From an uncultured Fidelibacterota bacterium (GTDB lineage Bacteria; Marinisomatota; Marinisomatia; Marinisomatales; TCS55), in assembly GCA_913046805.1 (NCBI GenBank), contig CAJWTA010000023.1, positions 1 to 15,132 of the forward strand: a DNA stretch of 15,132 nt. Reading direction: 5' to 3'. The notes under the pieces are model-generated. The model saw only the letters and a program-made list of their open reading frames with translations. It was not told where the DNA came from and ran no database searches. Positions within the stretch are counted from its first letter, which is position 1. Each line of letters opens with the position of its first letter. The translations under genes and the position numbers were made by a program. Positions 1-6,177 of the stretch are shown here, in pieces.

Positions 1-225
1 ATTTGTAGCAAAATACAGGCACTATATTTTCAAGAAACCAGAAATTTGCACATTTAGAATTGATTGAATTTCGCAATCTTAGTTACTAAAAATGGACAGT
101 TTGAGTGTACTTAAATGAAATCAGGTTAATACCTAAGAACAAATCGACTCTCACTCATCTTCAAGCCAATTTAAAATAGAAGAACCTGCGCGAGTCTCAT
201 AACCCGTTTTAATATGAAACTTGTA
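1..225. other. Left-edge region without a recognisable gene
   Basis: No convincing gene is visible on either strand. Two plus-strand reading frames are open from the left edge and stop at 55-57 (TAG) and 65-67 (TGA), so the last 18-21 codons of a gene lying mostly outside the window could be here. Neither tail is recognisable. The rest is AT-rich with only very short ORFs. I looked for a tRNA or tmRNA because of the sequence around 185-205, and found no acceptor-stem pairing. Confidence 0.4.
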
Positions 226-230
226 AAAAA

Positions 231-254
231 AAAGCCTCGAACGATCGAGGCTTT
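231..254. terminator. Bidirectional intrinsic terminator
   Basis: A perfect 10-bp stem (231-240 paired with 245-254) closes a 4-base ACGA loop. It has an A-run on its left (from 224) and a T-run on its right (252-258). Read on the minus strand, the hairpin is followed by a U-tract just downstream of the stop of the cupredoxin gene (273). Read on the plus strand, it would equally terminate a transcript coming from the left edge. The GC-rich core (GCCTCGA) makes this the strongest hairpin-plus-U-tract in the window. Confidence 0.88.
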
Positions 255-272
255 TTTTAGTATGTAAAATAT

Positions 273-974
273 TTACTTTTTCTTAGGTCTACTGAACTCA
301 AAATTCACTACTGCTTTACCAGACTTTACAGTAACGTTTTGAGATAAAGTTCTTTTGCTTCCGAATTTTTCCTGCCACGCAACAATTTCATAAGTTCCAT
401 CTGGGACGTTTGCAATACTAAACTTTCCAGTTTTATCTGTTACAGCATAATAAGGATGGTCAAAAACTTGAGTATAGCTTTTCATCCATGGATGAACATC
501 GCATTTGACAACGAATACGTCTTCAGCTTTGCTAAAAACCATTGATTTTTCTTTGAGGGTTTTTGGCATTCCAAAATTAAATTCACGATTAACTTTTGGT
601 AATCCATGAATGTTATGCATTGTTGCATCACTGTTAAGTATTTTTACAGTTTGACCTGCCTGTACTCCCATTACATGGGGGGTGTATACACACCCTGCCT
701 GATCCAAAATTTTTGCTTCAGACGGCGCGCTACCTTTGTAGTCAACATTTTTTAGGTAAACCAGAACGTTTGCTAAGTTTCCTTTTGCGTCTACAATGAA
801 AGATTCTGCTTTAGCAGCTTCCTGATGGGATGATGCGCACACAGGATCAGCATCCATTCTTAAGCGCTTTGCTTTCGGAGGTTTACCGACATATTTTACA
901 TTACCAGTAACTTCTCCTGCGATTAGAATTCCCCCAAACATTATAATTATTGCATTAATTACAAATTTATTCAT
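273..974 (-). CDS. Exported cupredoxin-like protein with C-terminal carboxypeptidase-regulatory-like domain
   Basis: This is a 233-residue predicted periplasmic protein. Residues 1-20 form a hydrophobic signal peptide. The middle (about 85-170) is cupredoxin-like, with candidate copper ligands His120/His123 and the cluster Cys158, His161, Met164 (motif CDVHPWM, i.e. Cys-x2-His-x2-Met). Residues about 172-230 look like a small carboxypeptidase-regulatory-like beta-sandwich (DKTGKFSIANVPDGTYEIVAW). Cys46 and Cys95 (GCVYTPH) could form a disulfide. The family is usually annotated 'methylamine utilization protein' or plastocyanin-like, but there are no methylamine genes here, so that name should not be carried over. 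A GGAG ribosome binding site lies 6 bases before the ATG. It is divergent from the oxidase operon, so a redox or copper role linked to respiration is possible but is inference. The bidirectional hairpin ends its transcript. Confidence 0.8.
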   Translation of the reverse strand: MNKFVINAIIIMFGGILIAGEVTGNVKYVGKPPKAKRLRMDADPVCASSHQEAAKAESFIVDAKGNLANVLVYLKNVDYKGSAPSEAKILDQAGCVYTPHVMGVQAGQTVKILNSDATMHNIHGLPKVNREFNFGMPKTLKEKSMVFSKAEDVFVVKCDVHPWMKSYTQVFDHPYYAVTDKTGKFSIANVPDGTYEIVAWQEKFGSKRTLSQNVTVKSGKAVVNFEFSRPKKK

Positions 975-1088
975 TTTTTCTCCGTACTACTTAAAATTAA
1001 TATAATTGAGCTGTAAATTTAGATAGAATAACAAATTTAAAACAACAAACTAAATGTTTAAATTATTCAAAATTTTACCAAAATCAAC

Positions 1089-1120
1089 TTTGTAGATATT
1101 TAATTAAAATTATAAATTTG
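1089..1120 (+). promoter_or_regulatory. Candidate Bacteroidetes-type promoter for the oxidase operon
   Basis: TTTG at 1089-1092 is followed after 20 bases by TAAATTTG at 1113-1120. This fits the Bacteroidetes -33/-7 pattern (TTTG, about 19-21 bases, TAnnTTTG). Transcription would start near 1127, giving a leader of about 70 bases before ctaD. The whole divergent region is very AT-rich, so a chance match is quite possible. The -7 element overlaps the first copy of a 10-base direct repeat, AATTATAAAT (1108-1117 and 1123-1132). Confidence 0.33.
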
Positions 1121-1197
1121 GCAATTATAAATAAAGAATTTCGAAAACATATCACTAATTAGCCCCTTATAAGCAACACATTAAAAAAAGGCATTTA

Positions 1198-2913
1198 ATG
1201 AGCGAAGAACATCATCCACAAAGTTTTTGGTCAAAATATATTTGGAGCACTGATCACAAGGTAATTGGTATCCAATACGGGATAACGTCGCTTTTATGGT
1301 TGTTAGTAGGATTTGCTTTGATGGCGATCATGCGTTATCAGCTGGCCTATCCTGGATCACCAGTTCCAATTGTTGGTAGTTTACTTGGTGAGGGAGGAAT
1401 TTTGCCCTCAGAAATGTATAATTCACTAGGAGCAATGCATGGGACTATAATGATATTTTTAGGGGTAGTGCCTCTGGCTTTTGGTGCATTTGGTAATTAT
1501 CTAGTACCGTTACAAATTGGTGCTATTGATATGGCGTTTCCAAAATTAAACGCTGCATCCTATTGGACCTATTTTTTGGGTTCTGTGATAATGGTCTCGG
1601 GTTTTTTTGTTCCTGGAGGCGCAGCTAATTCAGGCTGGACTTCTTACCCACCTCTTGCAAATACCGCTACAATGGGTCAGACGGTATGGCTTTTAGGAAT
1701 GATCATGTTAATTACCTCGTCTTTATTAGGATCAGTTAATATATTGGTGACTGTGATTCAATTGCGAGCCGATGGGATGACTTGGATGAAACTTCCAATT
1801 TTTGTTTGGACGCAGTTCATTACAGCATTTTTATTATTATTAGCATTTCCTCCGTTAGAGGCTGCCGGCGTTCTGCAGTTAATGGACCGTTTAATTAATA
1901 CTAGTTTCTTTATGCCGAGCGGTTTAGTTGTTTCAGGGGAAGTGCTGCAAAATGCAGGTGGTGGAAGCCCTCTTTTGTGGCAGCATTTATTTTGGTTTTT
2001 AGCGCACCCAGAGGTGTATGTTTTAATTTTACCAGCTTTTGGTATTGTATCAGAAGTAATCGCAAATAATACTAGAAAGCCAATCAAAGGATATAAGTCT
2101 TTAGTTTATGCTATGATATTCTTAGGGTTTATGTCTTTTATCGTTTGGGCTCATCATATGTATTTAACAGGAATGGGCACCACCATTGGAGCATTTTTTC
2201 AGACAACAACCATGATTATTTCTATACCTTCGGTTGTCATATTAACCGCACTGCTACTATCCTTGTGGGGTGGCTCAATAAGGTTTAATACCCCAATGCT
2301 TTTTGCCTTAGGATTTTTGCCAATGTTTGGAATAGGGGGTCTCACTGGGTTACCATTAGGTTTGGCAGCAGCAGATATACACCTTCACGATACTTACTAT
2401 GTTATTGGGCATTTTCACTACGTTGTCGCACCGGGTACCATTTTTGCACTATTTGCTGGTATATACTATTGGTTTCCAAAGCTAACGGGAAAACGCACCA
2501 ACGAAACATTGGGTAAGTTGCATTTCTTTTCTTCATTTATATGCATGAATGGAGTTTTTATGCCAATGTTTGTAACAGGATTAGCTGGAGTATCAAGAAG
2601 ACTTTGGGATGGAGGAGAGTCCTATGCGCATGCAGCTGGAGTATTTCAGCTTAATGAAGTAATGTCTGTTTCAGCATGGCTACTTGGTGTCGCCCAGCTG
2701 TTCTTTATTGTAAATATGGTGATAAGTTTACGTTCCAAGAAAACAAGTGAAGTGAACCCGTGGAATGCAACAACAATAGACTGGACCGATACTACATCTC
2801 CACCCCTTGGACATGGAAATTTTGACAAAGTGCCTACTGTTTATAATGGTCCCTATGAATATAGTGTTCCAGGGTCTAAACAAGATTTCTTACCACAGAG
2901 TCAAAAAGGTTAA
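1198..2913 (+). CDS. ctaD: Cytochrome c oxidase subunit I (heme a/a3-CuB catalytic subunit)
   Basis: This is the catalytic subunit of an A1-like heme-copper oxidase in the inner membrane; it reduces O2 to water and pumps protons. At 571 residues it is of normal length. Visible ligands are His81 and His407 (low-spin heme a), His405 (heme a3, IGHFHYVV), and His270, His319 and His320 (CuB). Tyr274 in HPEVY can form the His-Tyr crosslink. D-channel residues are present: Asp111, Asn118 and Glu272. His397/Asp398 of the Mg site and the Arg467-Arg468 pair near the heme propionates are also kept. The K-channel lysine is not: where the family has IPTGIK this protein has IPSVVI, placing Ile348 at the lysine position. 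Ser285 and Ser345 keep neighbouring K-channel hydroxyls. AAAAGG lies 6 bases before the ATG. First gene of the oxidase operon. Confidence 0.98.
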   Translation: MSEEHHPQSFWSKYIWSTDHKVIGIQYGITSLLWLLVGFALMAIMRYQLAYPGSPVPIVGSLLGEGGILPSEMYNSLGAMHGTIMIFLGVVPLAFGAFGNYLVPLQIGAIDMAFPKLNAASYWTYFLGSVIMVSGFFVPGGAANSGWTSYPPLANTATMGQTVWLLGMIMLITSSLLGSVNILVTVIQLRADGMTWMKLPIFVWTQFITAFLLLLAFPPLEAAGVLQLMDRLINTSFFMPSGLVVSGEVLQNAGGGSPLLWQHLFWFLAHPEVYVLILPAFGIVSEVIANNTRKPIKGYKSLVYAMIFLGFMSFIVWAHHMYLTGMGTTIGAFFQTTTMIISIPSVVILTALLLSLWGGSIRFNTPMLFALGFLPMFGIGGLTGLPLGLAAADIHLHDTYYVIGHFHYVVAPGTIFALFAGIYYWFPKLTGKRTNETLGKLHFFSSFICMNGVFMPMFVTGLAGVSRRLWDGGESYAHAAGVFQLNEVMSVSAWLLGVAQLFFIVNMVISLRSKKTSEVNPWNATTIDWTDTTSPPLGHGNFDKVPTVYNGPYEYSVPGSKQDFLPQSQKG

Positions 2914-2918
2914 TTCAT

Positions 2919-3515
2919 ATGGATATACCATTTAACGTAAAAGAGCGCCCTGACACTGGGCTTTATAATGGGAAATTAGGGATTTGGTTTTTTCTAGCAT
3001 CTGAGGTAATGCTCTTTGGAGGGTTGTTCTCCGCGTACATTTTTTTGAGGACTGGTGTTGATAATTGGCCTGCTGGCACTGATTACTTGGATGTCCCCTT
3101 AGCTACTTTAAATACACTATTTTTAATTTCGTCCTCAGTCACAATGGTTATGAGTTGGGCATCTTTAAAGCTCAACGACTTTAAGAAGTATAAGCTATAT
3201 ACATTAATCACATTACTATTTGCATTTGGATTTTTGGTAATAAAATACTTCGAGTACAGTGCAAAGTTTGCGCACAACCCACCCTATCTCCCTAGTACTA
3301 ATAACTTTTTAGGAATTTACTTTACAATGACTGGTTTACATGTACTTCACATAATTGGAGGTATTTTAGTGATAGGATATTTTTATGGGCCTGGCTCGAC
3401 AATGTGGGATTCTGAGCCTGAGCGTTTCACTAACAGAATCGAAATTGTTGGTTTGTATTGGCATTTTGTTGATTTAGTTTGGATCTTTTTATTTCCAGTA
3501 TTGTATTTATTATGA
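2919..3515 (+). CDS. ctaE: Cytochrome c oxidase subunit III
   Basis: This is an integral membrane subunit that supports the D-pathway and turnover stability of the aa3 oxidase. At 198 residues it is the short bacterial form with about five membrane segments (roughly 20-42, 62-84, 92-112, 132-156 and 176-198), lacking the first two helices of the mitochondrial protein. Recognisable blocks are GIWFFLASEVMLFGG near the start, TGLHVLHIIGG (about 138-148) and GLYWHFVDLVWIFLFPVLYL at the C-terminus, all typical of COX3. Only 5 bases separate it from ctaD, and an AAAAGG ribosome binding site lies in the end of ctaD. It is clearly part of the same transcript. Confidence 0.96.
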   Translation: MDIPFNVKERPDTGLYNGKLGIWFFLASEVMLFGGLFSAYIFLRTGVDNWPAGTDYLDVPLATLNTLFLISSSVTMVMSWASLKLNDFKKYKLYTLITLLFAFGFLVIKYFEYSAKFAHNPPYLPSTNNFLGIYFTMTGLHVLHIIGGILVIGYFYGPGSTMWDSEPERFTNRIEIVGLYWHFVDLVWIFLFPVLYLL

Positions 3516-3525
3516 GGAACACTAA

Positions 3526-3822
3526 ATGACACCTGAAGAAGTAAAACATCATATCAAAACCTATGTGTTGGTTTTTGTAGCTCTTATGTTCTTAACGGTT
3601 GTTACAGTTGCAATTTCCTATATTGATCTTGGTGTTAAGGGCGGTATTGCACTTGGATTGTTTGTAGCGAGCATAAAAGCTTCACTGGTTGCATGTTATT
3701 TCATGCACTTGATCGATGAAAAAACGACTATTTATTGGACGCTTATAGCAACAGCTATTTCATTTTTAATTTTAATTTTTCTTCCAGTCGGAGCATTTCT
3801 TGCTCAAGCAAGGATATACTAA
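3526..3822 (+). CDS. Cytochrome c oxidase subunit IV (prokaryotic COX4/CtaF-like)
   Basis: This is a 98-residue protein with three hydrophobic segments (about 12-32, 38-60 and 68-92). Its sequence KASLVACYFMHL is typical of the bacterial COX4_pro family, small subunits that pack beside subunits I and III and stabilise the enzyme. The ribosome binding site GAGGA (3514-3518) overlaps the stop codon of ctaE, which suggests coupled translation. Its stop codon directly abuts the start of the next small ORF. The family assignment is well supported by size, topology and position. Its precise role here is inferred from family members. Confidence 0.9.
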   Translation: MTPEEVKHHIKTYVLVFVALMFLTVVTVAISYIDLGVKGGIALGLFVASIKASLVACYFMHLIDEKTTIYWTLIATAISFLILIFLPVGAFLAQARIY

Positions 3823-3996
3823 ATGTCGATAAAATCATTTCATATACTCTTTATCATAGCATCTTTTGTTTTGTCTATGGGAGTTGGATTTTGGGGTATT
3901 AATGAGCACCCTGCAATTGGAATATTTTCATTTGTAGGGGGCATTTTATTGGTTTATTATGGTATTCAGGTGTTCAAAAAGTTTAAAACAATCTAA
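3823..3996 (+). CDS. 57-residue two-helix membrane protein in the oxidase operon
   Basis: This short gene begins at an ATG immediately after the subunit IV stop codon and ends 3 bases before the next ATG, so the tandem spacing fills the gap exactly. AAGGA at 3810-3814 sits 8 bases before the ATG, a good ribosome binding site. The product starts MSIKSFHILF and has two hydrophobic stretches (about 6-25 and 31-50) separated by a short GINEHP turn. It ends in a basic tail (FKKFKTI), suggesting a hairpin with both ends in the cytoplasm. I do not recognise a family. Its position argues for an accessory oxidase subunit or assembly peptide, but that is inference. There are no cysteines and only two histidines (His7, His29), so no obvious metal site. 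Confidence 0.75.
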   Translation: MSIKSFHILFIIASFVLSMGVGFWGINEHPAIGIFSFVGGILLVYYGIQVFKKFKTI

Positions 3997-3999
3997 CCT

Positions 4000-4254
4000 A
4001 TGAAAAAGACACTTATTTTTTCTGTAATTGTATTCGCTATATTATCATATGATATTGCCTACGCTTGCGCTACATGTTTTGGAGATCCTAATTCGAAAGC
4101 TACTCAAGGAATGAATCTTGCCATTATTGCCATGCTAACTATCACGGGTGGAGTTTTAAGTAGCTTTCTTTCATTTATTTATATTTTGAATAAGCGTGCA
4201 AAAGATTATGCGAAAAAATTCTCAAAAAGTGAAAACTCTAACGAAGGTAATTAA
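4000..4254 (+). CDS. Small exported or membrane-anchored CxxC protein of the oxidase operon
   Basis: The product has 84 residues. Residues 1-22 resemble a signal peptide ending AYA, which would leave a mature N-terminus starting CATCFGDPNS with Cys23 and Cys26 as a CxxC pair. A second hydrophobic segment (about 40-65) is followed by a basic, then polar tail (NKRAKDYAKKF), so the protein is probably anchored with its CxxC outside and its tail in the cytoplasm. There is no CxxCH, so it is not a c-type cytochrome, and the lipobox is poor (Ala at -3). From memory, similar small proteins with C-A-x-C-F-G-x-x-x-S and TQGMN occur beside cox genes in several phyla, but I know of no assigned function. 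Copper binding or a thiol role in CuA assembly is a guess from motif and position. Confidence 0.8.
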   Translation: MKKTLIFSVIVFAILSYDIAYACATCFGDPNSKATQGMNLAIIAMLTITGGVLSSFLSFIYILNKRAKDYAKKFSKSENSNEGN

Positions 4255-4259
4255 AGTTG
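4243..4259 (+). promoter_or_regulatory. Ribosome binding site supporting a TTG start for ctaC
   Basis: GAAGG (4243-4247) inside the end of the preceding gene lies 9 bases before TTG (4257-4259). No ATG or GTG in the ctaC frame lies close to this position, and the resulting N-terminus (MLELLRKFGLPS) has a sensible length before the first membrane helix. The TTG is therefore the likely initiator. Confidence 0.6.
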
Positions 4260-5102
4260 CTTGAATTATTAAGAAAATTTGGATTACCATCTGTTTCTGC
4301 CTCATCACAAGGACCAGCAATTGACAATGTAATTTCGCTAGTGCACTGGTTAATGCTTGTTTTGTTTGTTGGTTGGGGAGTCTATTTTATTTATACACTG
4401 ATACGCTTTCGCGCTTCACGACAACCAAAAGCTGATTACAAAGGCGTTAAAAATCATTATTCTTCATATGTCGAAGTTGCAGTTGCACTGGTAGAGGTTG
4501 CACTGCTCATAGGTTTTGCGTTTCCCATTTGGGCAAGCAGAGTCAATGATGTTCCAAATAGTATTAATTCGGTTCAAATACGCGTAATTGGTCAACAATA
4601 CGCCTGGAATATCCATTATCCTGGACCTGATAATATTTTCGGATCAACTAAAGTTGATCTTGTTGATGAGGCTGAAAACCCTATTGGAATAGATAGGTCT
4701 GATCAAAACGCGAAAGATGATATTGTAACTATTAACCAGCTTCATATTCCTGTAGACAAACCTATCAATATTTTACTATCAACAAAGGATGTGATTCATA
4801 ACTTTAAACTGCCTGAATTCAGAGTTTCGCAGGATGCAATATCTGGAATGGAGATTCCGGTTTGGTTCAAAGCCACTATGACGTCAGAGGAATTTCTAGA
4901 AACAGCAAAAGGTGGTCCCAGAGAAGGAATGGGCTTTGAAATAGCTTGTGCTCAACTTTGCGGACTAGGACACTACAGAATGAAAGGCTATTTAACGGTT
5001 CATAATGATGAAGGTTATGCTAATTGGATAGATGAACAACAGCAATATCTACTGGAGGAATCTGCAGATGATGACGATGATTGGGGTGATGATGAATGGT
5101 AA
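4257..5102 (+). CDS. ctaC: Cytochrome c oxidase subunit II (CuA subunit)
   Basis: This subunit accepts electrons at the binuclear CuA centre and passes them to heme a. At 281 residues it has two membrane helices (about 26-50 and 70-92) and a periplasmic cupredoxin domain. CuA ligands are His181 (DVIHNFKLPEF), Cys231, Cys235, His239 and Met242 in CAQLCGLGHYRM. Position 233 is Gln where most aa3 enzymes have Glu; Thermus ba3 also has Gln. The aromatic electron-entry segment is QQYAWN rather than the usual QWYW. Helix 2 carries two glutamates (Glu73, Glu80). No heme c domain follows; the protein instead ends in a strongly acidic tail (about 267-281, EESADDDDDWGDDEW). It starts at TTG. The gene order, subunit II last after I, III and IV, is uncommon, since subunit II usually comes first. 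Confidence 0.96.
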   Translation: MLELLRKFGLPSVSASSQGPAIDNVISLVHWLMLVLFVGWGVYFIYTLIRFRASRQPKADYKGVKNHYSSYVEVAVALVEVALLIGFAFPIWASRVNDVPNSINSVQIRVIGQQYAWNIHYPGPDNIFGSTKVDLVDEAENPIGIDRSDQNAKDDIVTINQLHIPVDKPINILLSTKDVIHNFKLPEFRVSQDAISGMEIPVWFKATMTSEEFLETAKGGPREGMGFEIACAQLCGLGHYRMKGYLTVHNDEGYANWIDEQQQYLLEESADDDDDWGDDEW

Positions 5103-5190
5103 ACTATTTTTGTAATTTTTATCAGCTAGATTCATTTTCTTAAAAAAGGTTTGATACTTTATTCAATTAAAATAAATCTTAGTATTTTTG

Positions 5191-6177
5191 ATGCACATCT
5201 TTATTAATATCGCAGTAAGACGCTTGTCTAAGATAATCGTATTTTTGACTCTTTCATTAATCTTTGTTGGTGCGTTGATCAAAAGTCATGAGGTTGGATT
5301 GTCGGTGCCAGACTGGCCAACCTCCTACGGAAAACAAATGTTTTTATTTCCTTTTTCAGAGATGGTGGGTGGAATATTTTATGAGCATGGACACAGACTT
5401 TTTGCTACTATTGTAGGATTTTTTACGCTACTTCAGTTCATTGTATTATCATTTACAGATCATCCCTTGTGGGTCAAAAAAATGAGCTTTGTCGCACTGG
5501 TTTTGGTGATTACTCAAGGGCTTTTGGGTGGTATGACCGTAATATTTTTTCTTCCACCTCAAATTTCAATTCTTCATGGGGTTTTAGCTCAAATTTTTTT
5601 TGTTTCAATTATTTTCATTGCATATAGTTTATCTGACAGTAGGTTAAATAAAAAGAAAGAATCATACCCTCTTTTTATAAAAAGAGGCGCTCTAATCATT
5701 ACGTTGCTAGTTTTCGTTCAGCTGGTTCTTGGTGCTCTTGTGCGACATACCTCATCAGGGTTAGCTATACCTGATTTTCCTAAAATGGGAGGAATGTGGA
5801 TTCCCACGTTTTCTGATAATATGGTTAATAATATAAATGTTGAACTTTTTGATAAAAACCTAGACATGGTCTCTAAGTGGCAGGTAGTAATTCATTTCTT
5901 GCACAGGTTAGGTGCCTTTATTATTACCTTAGCATTAACTTTTTTTATATATAAATTTCGAAATATGGTAGAAAAAAATTCCATTGAGTCAAAGATACTG
6001 ATTTTACTGTCTGTTTTATTACTCATTCAGATCATACTTGGCGCTACTACTGTTGTAACGGAAAAACTACCCTTTGTTGCTAGTTTTCATGTTGTTACTG
6101 GGGCTGCTTTGCTTGGATGTTGTGCATTGTTTGTTATGGCAACCCAATCTAATAAGCTTAAAGAGTTTGACTTTTGA
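5191..6177 (+). CDS. ctaA: Heme A synthase (COX15/CtaA family)
   Basis: This eight-helix inner-membrane enzyme oxidises the C8 methyl of heme O to a formyl group, giving heme A for the oxidase. With the ATG at 5191 it has 328 residues; a TTG directly before it (5188) would add only one residue, and neither has a clear ribosome binding site. Heme-ligand histidines are visible in both halves: His68 (with Glu65, in EHGHR), His129 (ILHGV), His238 (HFLHR) and His300 (SFHVVTGA). KSHEVGLSVPDWPTSYG after helix 1 and SSGLAIPDFPKM in the second half are family landmarks. The extracellular cysteine pairs of Bacillus CtaA are absent. A 20-bp perfect palindrome lies within the coding sequence (5668-5687). 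The gap to ctaC has no visible terminator. Its end overlaps ctaB. Confidence 0.96.
   Translation: MHIFINIAVRRLSKIIVFLTLSLIFVGALIKSHEVGLSVPDWPTSYGKQMFLFPFSEMVGGIFYEHGHRLFATIVGFFTLLQFIVLSFTDHPLWVKKMSFVALVLVITQGLLGGMTVIFFLPPQISILHGVLAQIFFVSIIFIAYSLSDSRLNKKKESYPLFIKRGALIITLLVFVQLVLGALVRHTSSGLAIPDFPKMGGMWIPTFSDNMVNNINVELFDKNLDMVSKWQVVIHFLHRLGAFIITLALTFFIYKFRNMVEKNSIESKILILLSVLLLIQIILGATTVVTEKLPFVASFHVVTGAALLGCCALFVMATQSNKLKEFDF
5668..5687. repeat. 20-bp perfect palindrome inside ctaA
   Basis: The arms CCTCTTTTTA and TAAAAAGAGG are exact reverse complements with no spacer. The site encodes the cytoplasmic loop after the fourth helix (around YPLFIKRG). As RNA it could form a short hairpin. There is no downstream U-tract, so it does not look like a terminator. 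Function unknown. Confidence 0.85.

Noticed and set aside
120..225. Possible tRNA or tmRNA end suggested by GCGCGAGTCTC and the following terminator
   Set aside because: No T-loop consensus, no matching acceptor stem and no cloverleaf could be drawn.
273..974. Naming the cupredoxin gene as a methylamine utilization gene
   Set aside because: The name is a common database label for this architecture, but no methylamine dehydrogenase genes are present.
1758..2087. Antisense ORF under ctaD, and similar minus-strand ORFs at 2646-2828, 3083-3277, 6374-6601, 8321-8548, 9891-10112, 11784-12101, 13412-13615 and 14519-14710
   Set aside because: They lie opposite well-supported genes, have no recognisable domain and no good ribosome binding site; they are expected by-products of the coding strand.
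4066..4080. CATCFG in the 84-residue protein as a c-type heme site
   Set aside because: A heme c site needs CxxCH; the residue after the second Cys is Phe and no His is nearby.
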